DNA of 64,000 nucleotides from Antedon mediterranea. Its lineage: Eukaryota; Echinodermata; Crinoidea; Comatulida; Antedonidae. Shown piece after piece: positions 26,501-39,800 of this stretch (the first letter of the stretch is position 1; each line of letters starts with the position of its first letter). A program made the position numbers and the translations under genes. The stretch spans positions 21,145,001-21,209,000 of the forward strand of contig NC_092673.1 in assembly GCF_964355755.1 (NCBI RefSeq), given 5' to 3'. Under the pieces are notes generated by a model that saw nothing but the letters and a program-made list of their open reading frames with translations, was not told where the DNA came from and did no database searches.

Positions 26501-27790
26501 AGAAACAAATGCGTGAAAAAGAGGACCTGGATAAAGAGTTACATAATCATGTTACTGTGATGGCAGATTCCGAAGAGGATCTGAAGAAAAAAGTATTAAA
26601 GTTAGAGCTTGTGACGGTAAATGCTGTGCAACAGATTGAGCAATTAGAGAACTCAAACGAGAAATTGAATTCCAAAGCATTGTCATCGGAAGAGGCAGAA
26701 AAACTTATGAGGATTGATTTCAATCAGATGAAACATGAAAATGACCTTCTCAACGAACAAATGATTGCCGCAAAGAAGGCAGAGAAGAATTTAAGAGAAA
26801 GACTAAGTGAAGTAGAGAGTGTGGAGTCCCAGTTGAGAACTCAAGTTTGGAAATTAGAAAGAGGAGAAGCAAAACACAAGGACAGGATTCTAGAATTGGA
26901 GGAAAAGAACTCATCAATGGAAAGAAAGGTATGTTTTGCAAGATAAAAACACTAGCACTGTTGATTGCTCGAGTTGCAAAAAAGCATTGAAAAAAAAAAA
27001 GAATTATGTCGCAGCTAATATTGTAGTAAAATGCACTTTTTTAATGCTTTTCTGCTAACTATGGTACTGTAGTGTATATTATGAAAAGTGGGTTGTTTTC
27101 TATCTCTTGTAATTATTAAACAAATATTATATTTGACAGAGTAATCAAGCTATTGAGTTGGAGCAAGAGTTACTTCATTTACAGAATGAACTACAAGAGG
27201 TCAACAAGAAACAAGATGATCTTCAAAGGTCAAAAGATGAAATCCAAGGAAAATACAACACATTGCACAACAGCTTGGAAACTGGAAACACTGCAAGTGA
27301 CTTTGTTTATATCAAATTAACTACATTTGAAAAAACACATGGCTTAACATTTGTTTGCTGCCCTCATTAGTTGATTTTAAGTTTAATTATGACAATCTGT
27401 TTATTAAATGTTTTTGTTTTATATTTTTTTCTTTTATAACAATTTATAATGTGAAACAAATGAGTACAACATTTCTGTTGATTTCACTAGGTAAGCATAC
27501 CAGAGAATGAATATCAACAATTGAAAACACAAGTGATGTTACTATCATTTGATGACCAAGAAAAACCACAGGTAATTGTCTATTTTCCAATTAATTATTT
27601 TCATTTTCTGTTCCAATATCATAGATGGATCCAAAAATCCCTCTCCTTACACCCCCATTCCTAAATTTTAAAAAATCAATAAAATCTATTAAAAATAAAA
27701 TATATTAAAGAACAGGAAACCTCCAATTTCACCATGACTATTTCCATTATAATAGTACTGTATAATCCCACCCCCTGTGACTATACTCAG

Positions 27791-27829
<39 letters not shown>

Positions 27830-30800
27830 ATATAAAATCTAGTATTGTAATATTAAAAGAAAAAGTAAATAGAGAACTGGGCTATGTCAATTCCAGCATC
27901 AACAATATTGTCATTATTCTACAGTATAATACTTGCTTTACTATGAATATGTAGTTATAAATTGTATTTCTAGTTTATCTCGTTAGTTTAGATATCACCA
28001 ATGTCTTTATCTTTATTAATACTACATTATGCTAATGTGTACAACTATTGTATATACAAGGCAGTACAGGCATTGTCCTCCTACAATGACTGTTTAATGA
28101 CACACTATGGACTCCACCTCTTCATACAATGGTAGATTCTCAATTACTAATATCCATCTGTTGGCTATCATCTATTGTCATGCAAATACATTTTATTACT
28201 AAATATTGATCACTTTATAACACATGTTCCACACTATATGAAAAGAAAGCTCATTCCAATATCCGACAAGGAATTTCCAGCCAGGAATAATATTTTTATG
28301 AGTTAATGGATTTGATTCTGTGGGAAAATATGTTAGAAATATGGAAATATATATGTGAGTATTGATAAGAAGCAATTGCAACTTGTTGATTAGGAATATA
28401 AGACTACAGAAATCTGTTGGAATCATCCATTGTGATTATAGGGTGATTAATTGTAACAGGTAATTTGTTTTCTTTATCAAATCATTGTTTTGTTAAAGCT
28501 GGTGTTACCAAGACAACAATATACATGATAGGTATTATATTTTGGAAAGTCCTATTATTGTACATACTATATCTATTAATTGCTTGATAATAAATGTAAT
28601 ATGAAATTACTTTTTATTTTCTATAAAAATTAAAAACATGCTTCTTAAAAAATTCTTAAGTAATTTGATTGATTTATTCTTTTCATATTATACATCTTCT
28701 TGCATATGGCAATGATATTATTGTCCTTGTTTTTGTATTCAATTGAAATGTCAAGGCTTGCATATACTGTACTACAGAAAGACGTGTGGTAAATCAATAA
28801 TAATCAATAGAGGAATACTTATTGATTAATGAAAATATGTAAGAATCGGAATAGACTATATGTATTATGTATATTTTACTCTCTGACAATATTTCCCATA
28901 TGAAATCAATATTAATTTGTGTGACCATATTTTGGAAGACAATAACTTGAGTCTGGTAACAGGATTTTCCTAAAACCATTCCATGGGTGTTTTGTTTTCA
29001 GAGTGTTTTTAATTTATTTTCTTGCAGACTGTTGCAAAATTACCAGATCTACTTCACCAGTTATCACATCGTTATTCATGCAAGTTCATCAATGACTTTG
29101 TTCTTCAGAACACACCAACTACAGGTACAGTAATTGCTAGCCCTCTTAAAACCACCCAACATTTTGGTAAAGCCAAAGATCATATAAATAGTTTTGAACA
29201 AATTTACATTCAGATCAATCAAAACATTCTAAATAAAATATTCTAAAGACCATCACCCAACAAGTAATTGTAATGAATTTGTTGCTATGTAGTACTGTAC
29301 TGTAGTGATGGTCATCAAATCATTAATTGTAAAAAAAACGATTTTGTTACATTGTTTAAAATATTGTTTTAGGTCACAAGTCACTAAAGGATGCACTGGA
29401 GTCTGTTTCCCAAGATAATTATCCAATTCAACTTACCGACGCCTCAATAGGACATTTTTATGTTTTATATCGACTACAAGCATTGGAAGACATGTTTGAT
29501 GATATGGAAGAACCGTTGAATGCCACCAGATTGCATAACACACCTGGACACTCGCACATTATCTTTGATGAAAATGACCAGCCAGTGGAAATCCACTGTG
29601 CTTTGTGTGCACGCAAGAAAATGGAGCAAAAGAAACGAGCCGCAGAACAGTGGTTAGCAACAGTTGCCAGGGAAACACATCCTACGAATATGATTCAACG
29701 TGAGATAGTAAATCAGGATTCATATTCTTCATTGGAAGAGAACACTCCATTACAACAAGCTAGTCCAAATACCCGACGGAAACTCATAGAAGATCTTGTG
29801 AATGCGCTTCCGTTGATTACAGTAGAAGAATCCATTAATGAACAAAGTGTCGATGGTGGGTCAATGATAATGGAAGATCCGATAAATGAGATTAGAATTG
29901 ATGACAAACTGGAAGCGCCACCAATGCCTTCAGAACCTCCACCACTACCTGGAAGCGCCCCGCCAAGTCATAACAGAGTTAATTCCACGAGTTCTGAATT
30001 CTCAGATAACGCACCTCCTCTTCCCCAGTCGGCTCCGCCGCTTAGTAGGAATCTGTTAATCGGAAATGAAGCGCCGCCATCAAATGGTTCAACCAGACCG
30101 ATAAATGGACTTGATGAAAGTGATGGCATTCAAAGACCAAGATCATTGTTCATGCGACCATTGTCTTTTGACAGTGGGACAGAAACCCTTTCCACTACAA
30201 CTGTTGAACAGGACAGTGATCATAATCCAGTTGGCAGAGCTTTTTCACTGCCTCAAGGTTTGCCAAGAGGTAAACGAGAGACACCAGAGCTAGCGCCAAA
30301 GCCACCAACTCCTCTTTGGTTGAAGAAGATGATGGAATGGCAGAGTCAAGAGAAGGAGAAGGATATTAATGAAGCACAGAGAATGAAGACCCAAAACACT
30401 ATTCTGCAATCAAAGATTGATGTAAGATATTGCCTCTTGTTAACTTAATGTAATGGCACTGCAAATTGATGTTTAGCCTGCTTGCTTTCCATTTTCAAGT
30501 TCAAACCATTGCACCCACCCTTCTAAATAATACTTTTTTTAAACATAATTATGTTAATAATTACTGTGGTACAATCATATACTTTTTTTTACAAAGGGAA
30601 TGTTACTATTCAAAGAGTCACCACATCTTAAAAACCTAAGGAGGAGTAACTCTTAATTGAGTAGCGCCAGATTGTACCCAAATTTTGATTATAAAAGAGG
30701 AAAATCAATTGAAATGTAAGTTTTTTAAACTGAGATTAAATAATTTACTTATTATCTGCAGGAAAAGGACAACTTGATTCAAGAAATACGCAAGAGAGAG

Positions 30801-33800
30801 GAAGAACTAAAAAGAAAATTGCGAGATATGGAACATATTAGCATTAGTCGACAAAAGGTATAATATCTATAGATTGTGTTAATGTTATATACACTAGTAG
30901 TTAATGCTTGAATGTTTTTGCTTTGAAATAATCTTTAAATATTTTAATAGATTCAAGCAAAAGAATTGGATCTAGAAGATAAAAACTTTGAAATTGCGAG
31001 ATTGAAGTCAGAAAATTGGCAAAAAGAAAGAGAAATTGCAACGCTACAGTCAAAAGTGAGTAACTTTTAAATAGATAACACATAATAGACACTTTTCTAG
31101 TACTAGTGGAGAAAATTAAAAGAACTCAGCCAACCACTGTTAAGACGAGCATTGTATTTTTCAAAATTTAATTTGAATTTTAATTGTTTTGTTTACTGTA
31201 ATAATTTCAGATTGAAGAACTTAAACGTTTAAATGGTAATTACAGTAATGAAGACGGAATACTGAAGAAGTTGCGTGATGAGGTATAATAAATATCTTTT
31301 ATCTTTAAATATTGAATTACTTAAAAGTGCTGTGGTTCATTAATTTGGTAGTATGAAACATGATGAAGCAACTCGTAAAATTAATATAAATTTTTTAATG
31401 TCTAGTTGGATCTAACAAAGAATCATCTTCGGGTAAAAGAAAATCAACTTCAGAATTTTGAATTTGATGACAGCAATTTCAAAGACAACTTGCAAAGGAC
31501 CAATAAACAAATGAAAGAAAAGGTATGATAGAGAAATGCATCTTCTTTCCATAACCTAATTGTTTTGTATAAAACCTGATTAAAGATAGATTTCTCAATG
31601 TTGTGTGTAATAAAGCACTCTTGTTATTATGTAGAAACCACAGTGTCCTTAGAATATCAAATCACAATTTTCTAGGTTTAATCAGGTTGGCCGGTTTTTT
31701 TGATCAACCTCACATATTTCCTCCTAACCATTTAAAAATGAATTAATTTCCAGACATATCAAAGAGCGGTTTCGAGTTTAGTTCTCCATACCTGTTGAAT
31801 GTATACATTATACATTTAGGCCATATGATAGAACTCTTTTTCTTAAAACTACTCAAAACAGTAATGGTGCACCAAATATTGGTTCATATAAATTAGTTAT
31901 ACCTGCTGTAGTGTAGTGTACTATAATTAAAGTGACTGATTAAAACTGCATTACAACTCGCATGCTAATTCCATTTAGCTGTATTCAATAATTTAACAAG
32001 CTTTATTACTAAGAAGATTATCTACAAACTGCACATGTTGTTTATCAATTATTAATTAAAAATAATAAGTGAAGAATCAATAGTAGTAGGCTAACAGGCA
32101 TATACTGAAAACAAACTGCAATGAAAAGGACGATATACTGTATTATCTACTGTATATTATAAATAGCTATACCACTTCTTCTCCTATCTATTCTACCTAT
32201 CACAGAGGGTCAGGTACAGGATTAGACACCTATCAATTCCCAAAACAATCTTTAGGGTATTTTAAAATGCCAATTTTCCATGAAACATGTGTTTTTTGGA
32301 CAATTTTCTTTGAATCACCTACTGTAGTTGTCATTAATATTAATAAAATAATGTACAACATGATGATGTAATGAATAATATATAAACAAGTGAACAAGAT
32401 GATATTGTTGTTTTACTTTCATTATATGCAGAATTATCCAAGATAGAAAATACATAAAAAGCTACTTGAAACAAATTGCTATATAAAAAGCATGATACCC
32501 AGTGGATTGTTGATGGGTGATGCTATTTTCTTCACATGAACCCAAAATAGTATATATTTAATTTAATACTTTTTTTTTTAATTTAGGAAGAAGAGCTGAA
32601 AAAGAAAACAGATGAATTGCAGAATTTGAAGGATAAACTTGACAAGTTGGAGGAGGAAGTGAGTGCTACACGAGGGAACGATGCTACACACTTCCAACAA
32701 ATGATTGATAATTTACAAAGAGAGGTAAGATAACACAAGATAAAAAATTATGGGTAATAAAAATGGTAGATAGTCTATGATAATTCATGTATAATAGAAA
32801 TATAGAACTTACATGTAGCTACATTTTTTTTGCAGAAAATTCAAATGGAAAATGAAGTTGCCAAATTACCGGAAATGGTGGAGACTATTGAGGCTCTTAA
32901 AGAAGAGCAACGTAACATGGATCTAGCACTGAGAGAGAAAGATGCTGTTGATAGAAAACTACAGTTGGCTGAGAACATGCTTAAAGATAAGGTATGATAT
33001 CCTTACCATTTGAATGGTTGATTGAAAATAATGCATGGCATGTGATATACACAATTATATAAGACCTAAATAAATTTCTGTCCTGGCAATAGTACGCACT
33101 ATTAAATGGTTGTTTAATAGTACTTTTTTTCATTTACGAAAAAAAAATCTGTTTGCGTTTCGAACATTTTTTTATACTATTGCTTTTTAAATACAACAGC
33201 ACCATCTATTTTGTACATTTTTTGAGAGACGTATGTATACTAATCCAACATTCAATTTAACAGCTGATCAATTGAATATAAAAGAAGATGTGTTAATTGT
33301 TGATAATGAATGTTCTCTCCCCATTCATTATTTGTATGATACTGAATACTCAAAGATTGTTTTAATATAATTATTTATCAAATGGTACTGGTTTCCTTGA
33401 TAAAAAATATAACATTACATTTTATGTTGCCAGACGAGTCAGGAGATGTATTTAGCAGATGAGAACGCTTCACTACAGGAGAAAGTGAATCACTTAGAAA
33501 AACTGAGTAAATATAAAGACAACATAGAAGAACATTATCAGGATATCAAAGACAAGGTAAAACTTAATATACAAAATTATAATGTTCTTGAAATAAAGTC
33601 AAATGATAAATATCAAATAAAACTAATACTGTATTTGATCCTTAATCACAATACTTGAAGCTCTGTCTACACTATTAATTAATTCATTTTACTTTAAAGG
33701 CAAAAACTCGAGTAGCGAAAGCTGATTTATTTTGGTCTTTTTTGTCACATTTGTTATAATGAAGTTTTATTGTTTATGTTATGTTATGATAGTGACAAAT

Positions 33801-36800
33801 AAACTATTTACACACATCATACACACACTTTATGTGACAAAAAAATGTGATGTGCCCATATATGGACATGATGATGCCATATCACTACCACATTTAAGCA
33901 TATCACTACCATATTTGGGTACATCACACTTGTTTGTCATATAAAGTTTAATAGTGTAGATAGAGCTTAATGCCAATTGCACCCATATTGATTTAAGTGT
34001 TTTGCTTGCTTTTATACATACAAAATCAACATAAATTGATTTTAATATTATGGCACGTAATTGTAGCAGGAAAACATAACATAACCATGATTGTATTATA
34101 TATATATTTAATTAAATTTCAGTATATCACCGGGCGGTTTAGAATTAAGGTTCTTTGCCTGATTTGTTTATATATATATATAAACACATTAGGCAAAGAA
34201 CATTAATTCTAAACCGCCCGGTGATATACTGAAATTTAATTAATTAATTTGAAACGATAAAGATGAGGAAATCTGTGAGAATGAGAAAAGGTCGCCCCAA
34301 CCAAGACTCGAACTCGGACCGTCTGCTTGATATGCAGTTGCCCTAACCATTAGACCACTGGGGCTTTCATGGTATTGTTCAAACTCGATTGGATACCGAC
34401 CTTTTAACATTCTCAGCGTGGTACGGCGGAACAGCACTAGTCCTCATAGTGGTATATATATAATATATATATCATATTGTAATGTAATGATATAGATTTA
34501 TAATTGAGAAATCAACCTTTGTATTACAATTCAATTGAGTTCACCAATTTGCCCCAGAAAGGGCCAGTGAAGAAATTGTCCAGATGTTTTAATGTCCATT
34601 AGACCATAATTAAATCCCCCCAAAAAACTGTTGATTTGACCTTATGACCCTAAAACTATTAGATATTGACAGTTTTAAACAGAGATTCGACAGGGCCAAT
34701 CCATCATTGTTACCCCCCACCCCAGATAAAATCAATCACTCCCATCCAAACTTACCTGGACAGGCTTAGGACTAATCATTAAACTCACAGATGATGTAAT
34801 GACATATGCTAATGAACAGAAGCCGATATACACCTCACAGACACTTCTTCGAAGACACACGTTACAGACACTTCGTCGAAGACACACCTCACAGACACTT
34901 CTTCGAAGACACACGTTACAGACACTTCTTCGAAGACACACCTTACCGACACTTCTCGGAGAACACACCTCACAGACACTTCTTCGGAGCACACATCTTA
35001 CCGACACTTCCTCAGAAGCATATCTACAGCAACATCTCACTTACAGCATCACTCTTATACTTTGTTCCCGTTTCTTTATATTTGTATCGTATTGTGTATT
35101 ATAATGTATTATTGAATAAACAACTGTGATATTCAATCAACCAAGCGAGTAGAGTCTTTAATACAGTAAAACCTCCACACATTATATTACATTGCACATG
35201 TCACTGTTCATTGAAATGTACAAAGTAGCATAAACCCTACCTGTCATATGAATAAGAATCCTAATTGCTATATTTGTTTATATTCTGTTAATTTAATATG
35301 TATGGTGTTGTAATCATGTGTTTACACATTAACTGTATAGATTGTACTAAGATTTGTTTACGTTTAATATATATGAATTGTATTTCAAGTTTAATGTTTT
35401 TAAATGTTTTGAATGTTATAGTTTGATAGAATGGAAGAGCAGAAAAATGAAGCTGAATTATCTATTTGTCCCCTTAAGGTATGTCATTTACCCTTTGTTG
35501 TTATATTTGTCCCCTTAAGGTATGTCATTTACCCTTTGTTGTTATATTTGTCCCTTTAAGGTATGTCATTTACCCTTTGTTGTTATATTTGTCCCTTTAA
35601 GGTATGTCATTTACCTATTTTGTTATATTTGTCCCTTTAAGGTATGTCATTTACCCTTTGTTGTTTATTTGTCCCTTTAATGTATGTCATTTACCCTTTG
35701 TTGTTATATTTGTCCCCTTAAGGTATGTCATTTACCCTTTGTTGTTTATTTGTCCCTTTAAGGTATGTCATTTACCCTTTGTTGTTATATTTGTCCCCTT
35801 AAGGTATGTCATTTACCCTTTGTTGTTATATTTGTCCCTTTAATGTATGTCATTTACCCTTTGTTGTTTATTTGTCTCTTTAAGGTATGTCATTTACCCT
35901 TTGTTGATATATTTGTCCCCTTAAGGTATGTCATTTACCCTTTGTTGTTATATTTGTCCCTTTAAGGTATGTCATTTATCCTTTGTTGTTATATTTGTCC
36001 CTTTAAGGTATGTCATTTACCCTTTGTTGTTTATTTGTCCTTTTAAGGTATGTCATTTACCCTTTGTTGTTATATTTGTCCCCTTAAGGTATGGCATTTA
36101 CCCTTTACTTGTTTACTTGTTTACTTGTTTCCGGAGCTCAGCAATGCTGGGTCCGGAGTCGAGGCTAGGCTATGCCTATAAGCCCCTCTTGATAATTACA
36201 TCAACTCTTGAATATGGCGCAAATTTAAGAGGGTGGTTGGACCATGCCCGTTCAAGACCGGACTTAAATTGATTGGTTGATCTTGAAGCTACTACATCCT
36301 CCGATAACGAATTCCATAATATAATAGCTTTTCGACCAAATGAGTCCCTCATCCAATTTGTGCGCGAGAACTTAAATTTCAATTTAAAAGAATGACCACG
36401 TGTTCTAACATCTTCATCATGCTCAAAAAAAGTCAGCAGAAATACTATCCACTCCGTGTAAAATTTTAAAAATCTGTATCAAATGAGCTCTTTGCCTTCT
36501 GTATGCGAGAGTAGGTAGGTTGAGAATTTTCAGCCTTTCTGCAATGCTGGGTCCGGAGTCGAGGCTAGGCTATGCCTATAAGCCCCTCTTGATAATTACA
36601 TCAACTCTTGAATATGGCGCAAATTTAAGAGGGTGGTTGGACCATGCCCTTTCAAGACCGGACTTAAATTGATTGGTTGATCTTGAAGCTAATACATCCT
36701 CCGATAACGAATTCCATAATATAATAGCTTTTCGACCAAATGAGTCCCTCATCCAATTTGTGCGCGAGAACTTAAATTTCAATTTAAAAGAATGACCACG

Positions 36801-39800
36801 TGTTCTAACATCTTCATTACGCTCAAAAAAAGTCAGCAGAAATACTATCCACTCCGTGTAAAATTTTAAAAATCTATATCAAATGAGCTCTTTGCCTTCT
36901 GTATGCGAGAGTAGGTAGGTTGAGAATTTTCAGCCTTTCTGAATAAGGTAAATGACGAATGGAAAAAATAAGCTTGGTGGCACGTTCTTGGACTTTTTCC
37001 AATAGGTCTTCCTCCTTACAATGTAGCGAGTTAAAAACAACGTTGCAGTATTCCAAGGTCGGACGAATAATAGCTTTATATAAACGAAGAAACCCATCCA
37101 TATTTAAAAACTTGTTATATTTGTCCCTTTAAGGTATGTCATTTACCCTTTGTTGTTATATTTGTCCCTTTAAGGTATGTCATTTACCCTTTGTTGTTAT
37201 ATTTGTCCCCTTAAGGTATGTCATTTACCCTGTGTTGTTATATTTGTCCCCTTAATGTATGTCATTTACCCTTTGTTGTTATATTTGTCCCTTTAAGGTA
37301 TGTCATTTACCCTTTGTTGTTATTTTTGTCCCTTTAAGGTATGTCATTTACCCTTTGTTGTTATATTTGTCCCTTTAATGTATGTCATTTACCCTTTGTT
37401 GTTATATTTGTCCCTTTAATGTATGTCATTTACCCTTTGTTGTTATATTTGTCCCTTTAAGGTATGTCATTTACCCTTTGTTGTTATATTTGTCCCCTCA
37501 ATGTATGTCATTTACCCTTTGTTGTTATATTTGTCCCTTTAAGGTATGTCATTTACCCTTTGTTGTTATATTTGTCCCTTTAAGGTATGTCATTTACCCT
37601 TTGTTGTTATATTTGTCCCCTTAAGGTATGTCATTTACCCTGTGTTGTTATATTTGTCCCCTTAATGTATGTCATTTACCCTTTGTTGTTATATTTGTCC
37701 CTTTAAGGTATGTCATTTACCCTTTGTTGTTATATTTGTCCCCTTAAGGTATGTCATTTAGTTTTACCCTGTGTTGTTATATTTGTCCCCTTAATGTATG
37801 TCATTTACCCTTTGTTGTTATATTTGTCCCTTTAAGGTATGTCATTTACCCTTTGTTGTTATATTTGTCCCCTCAATGTATGTCATTTACCCTTTGTTGT
37901 TATATTTGTCCCTTTAAGGTATGTCATTTACCCTTTGTTGTTATATTTGTCCCCTTAAGGTATGTCATTTACCCTGTGTTGTTATATTTGTCCCCTTAAT
38001 GTATGTCATTTACCCTTTGTTGTTATATTTGTCCCTTTAAGGTATGTCATTTACCCTTTGTTGTTATATTTGTCCCTTTAAGGTATGTCATTTACCCTTT
38101 GTTGTTATATTTGTCCCTTTAATGTATGTCATTTACCCTTTGTTGTTATATTTGTCCCTTTAATGTATGTCATTTACCCTTTGTTGTTATATTTGTCCCT
38201 TTAAGGTATGTCATTTACCCTTTGTTGTTATATTTGTCCCCTCAATGTACTGTTATGTCATTTACCCTTTGTTGTTATATTTGTCCCCTTAAGGTATGTC
38301 ATTTACCCTGTGTTGTTATATTTGTCCCCTTAATGTATGTCATTTACCCTTTGTTGTTCTATTTGTTCCTTTAAGGTATGTCATTTACCCTTTGTTGTTA
38401 TATTTGTCCCCTCAATGTATGTCATTTACCTTTTGTTGTTATATTTGTCCCCTTAATGTATGTCATTTACCCTTTGTTGTTATATTTGTCCCTTTAATGT
38501 ATGTCATTTACCCTTTGTTGTTATATTTGTCCCTTTAAGGTATGTCATTTACCCTTTGTTGTTATATTTGTCCCCTCAATGTATGTCATTTACCCTTTGT
38601 TGTTATATTTGTCCCCTTAAGGTATGTCATTTACCCTGTGTTGTTATATTTGTCCCCTTAATGTATGTCATTTACCCTTTGTTGTTATATTTGTCCCTTT
38701 AATGTATGTCATTTACCCTTTGTTGTTATATTTGTCTCCTCAATGTATGTCATTTACCCTTTGTTGTTATATTTGTCCCTTTAATGTATGTCATTTACCC
38801 TTTGTTGTTATATTTGTCCCCTTAATGTATGTCATTTACCCTTTGTTGTTATATTTGTCCCTTTAATGTATGTCATTTACCCTTTGTTGTTATATTTGTC
38901 TCCTCAATGTATGTCATTTACCCTTTGTTGTTATATTTGTCCCTTTAATGTATGTCATTTACCTTTTGTTGTTATGTGTATTTGTCCCTAAAAATTAAGA
39001 TAGTAGAATCAGACATTAAATAGGCCATTTTTCAGTTTTAATAAAGTTATTCACTTCAATAAAAAAAAAAATAATAATAATTATTTCACTTATAAAAAAA
39101 CAAAAGAAACAATTAATTTTAACCAAAAATCATTATCTGACAGACAATGGTATATTTTTTGCTTTAAATTACATTTTTTTTTAATCTAGTTTTTGGTCAA
39201 AGTGAATAACTATTACGTGAAATTAAAATGTTATATTAAAAATAAAATGTTGTTAAACTATTTTTTAGCGGACAATATATGTTATTTACCGTGGTTATAT
39301 TTGTCCCCTTAAGATATGTCATTTACCCTTTGTTGTTACTCCTTGTCATCACTTTTCATGCAGTAATCTAAAACAATCCACACTTCATGTTTTAACAAAA
39401 TTATTTGTACTATAATTACACTTTTTTTTCTTAAATCATTGTGTCTATGTATTAATCATTGTGATTTTTTAATTATTTAATTCATAGAATATTTATACAT
39501 TTTTTTTAGGCTAAGGTGTCCTATCTTCGTGAAAAATGCAAAGAAAGAGACTTGATGATTAAGAAAATGAGCAGAGTTCTTCAGGCACATGTTGATTCCA
39601 ATGTAAGTGGAAAACTGTTGTCAGAGATCACAGAAGTACAGACTCTGATACCAGCAGAGGAATACAACCAGCCATTACCACTACCATCACAATTGAAGAA
39701 ATCTCCCAAAAAGGACTATCTACCCAAGGGTAACTCCGCTGCAACTTTTAGCCCGCTTTCGCAAAGGAGCTTTTCATCAGACGGTCTTGATAAAACATCC

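Larger units (their letters stand above)
35463..39338. repeat. 41-bp minisatellite carrying a 5' splice site in each unit (~60 copies)
   Basis: Unit TATTTGTCCCCTTAAGGTAT followed by GTCATTTACCCTTTGTTGTTA. About 15 units occur before 36106, about 46 at 37111-38970, and one relic at 39283-39338. Many copies keep AAG|GTATGT; others read AATGTATGT. A LINE fragment (36107-37110) and a MITE (about 38970-39282) interrupt it. The hydrophobic open frames across it are translated repeat. Confidence 0.93.

Noticed and set aside
35604-38991. Repeated 66-114-codon plus-strand frames resembling transmembrane helices
   Set aside because: They are the 41-bp array read in rotating frames; no start context or independent gene signals.
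35463-39338. CRISPR-like regular repeat
   Set aside because: No unique spacers, eukaryotic intron context; a plain tandem minisatellite.
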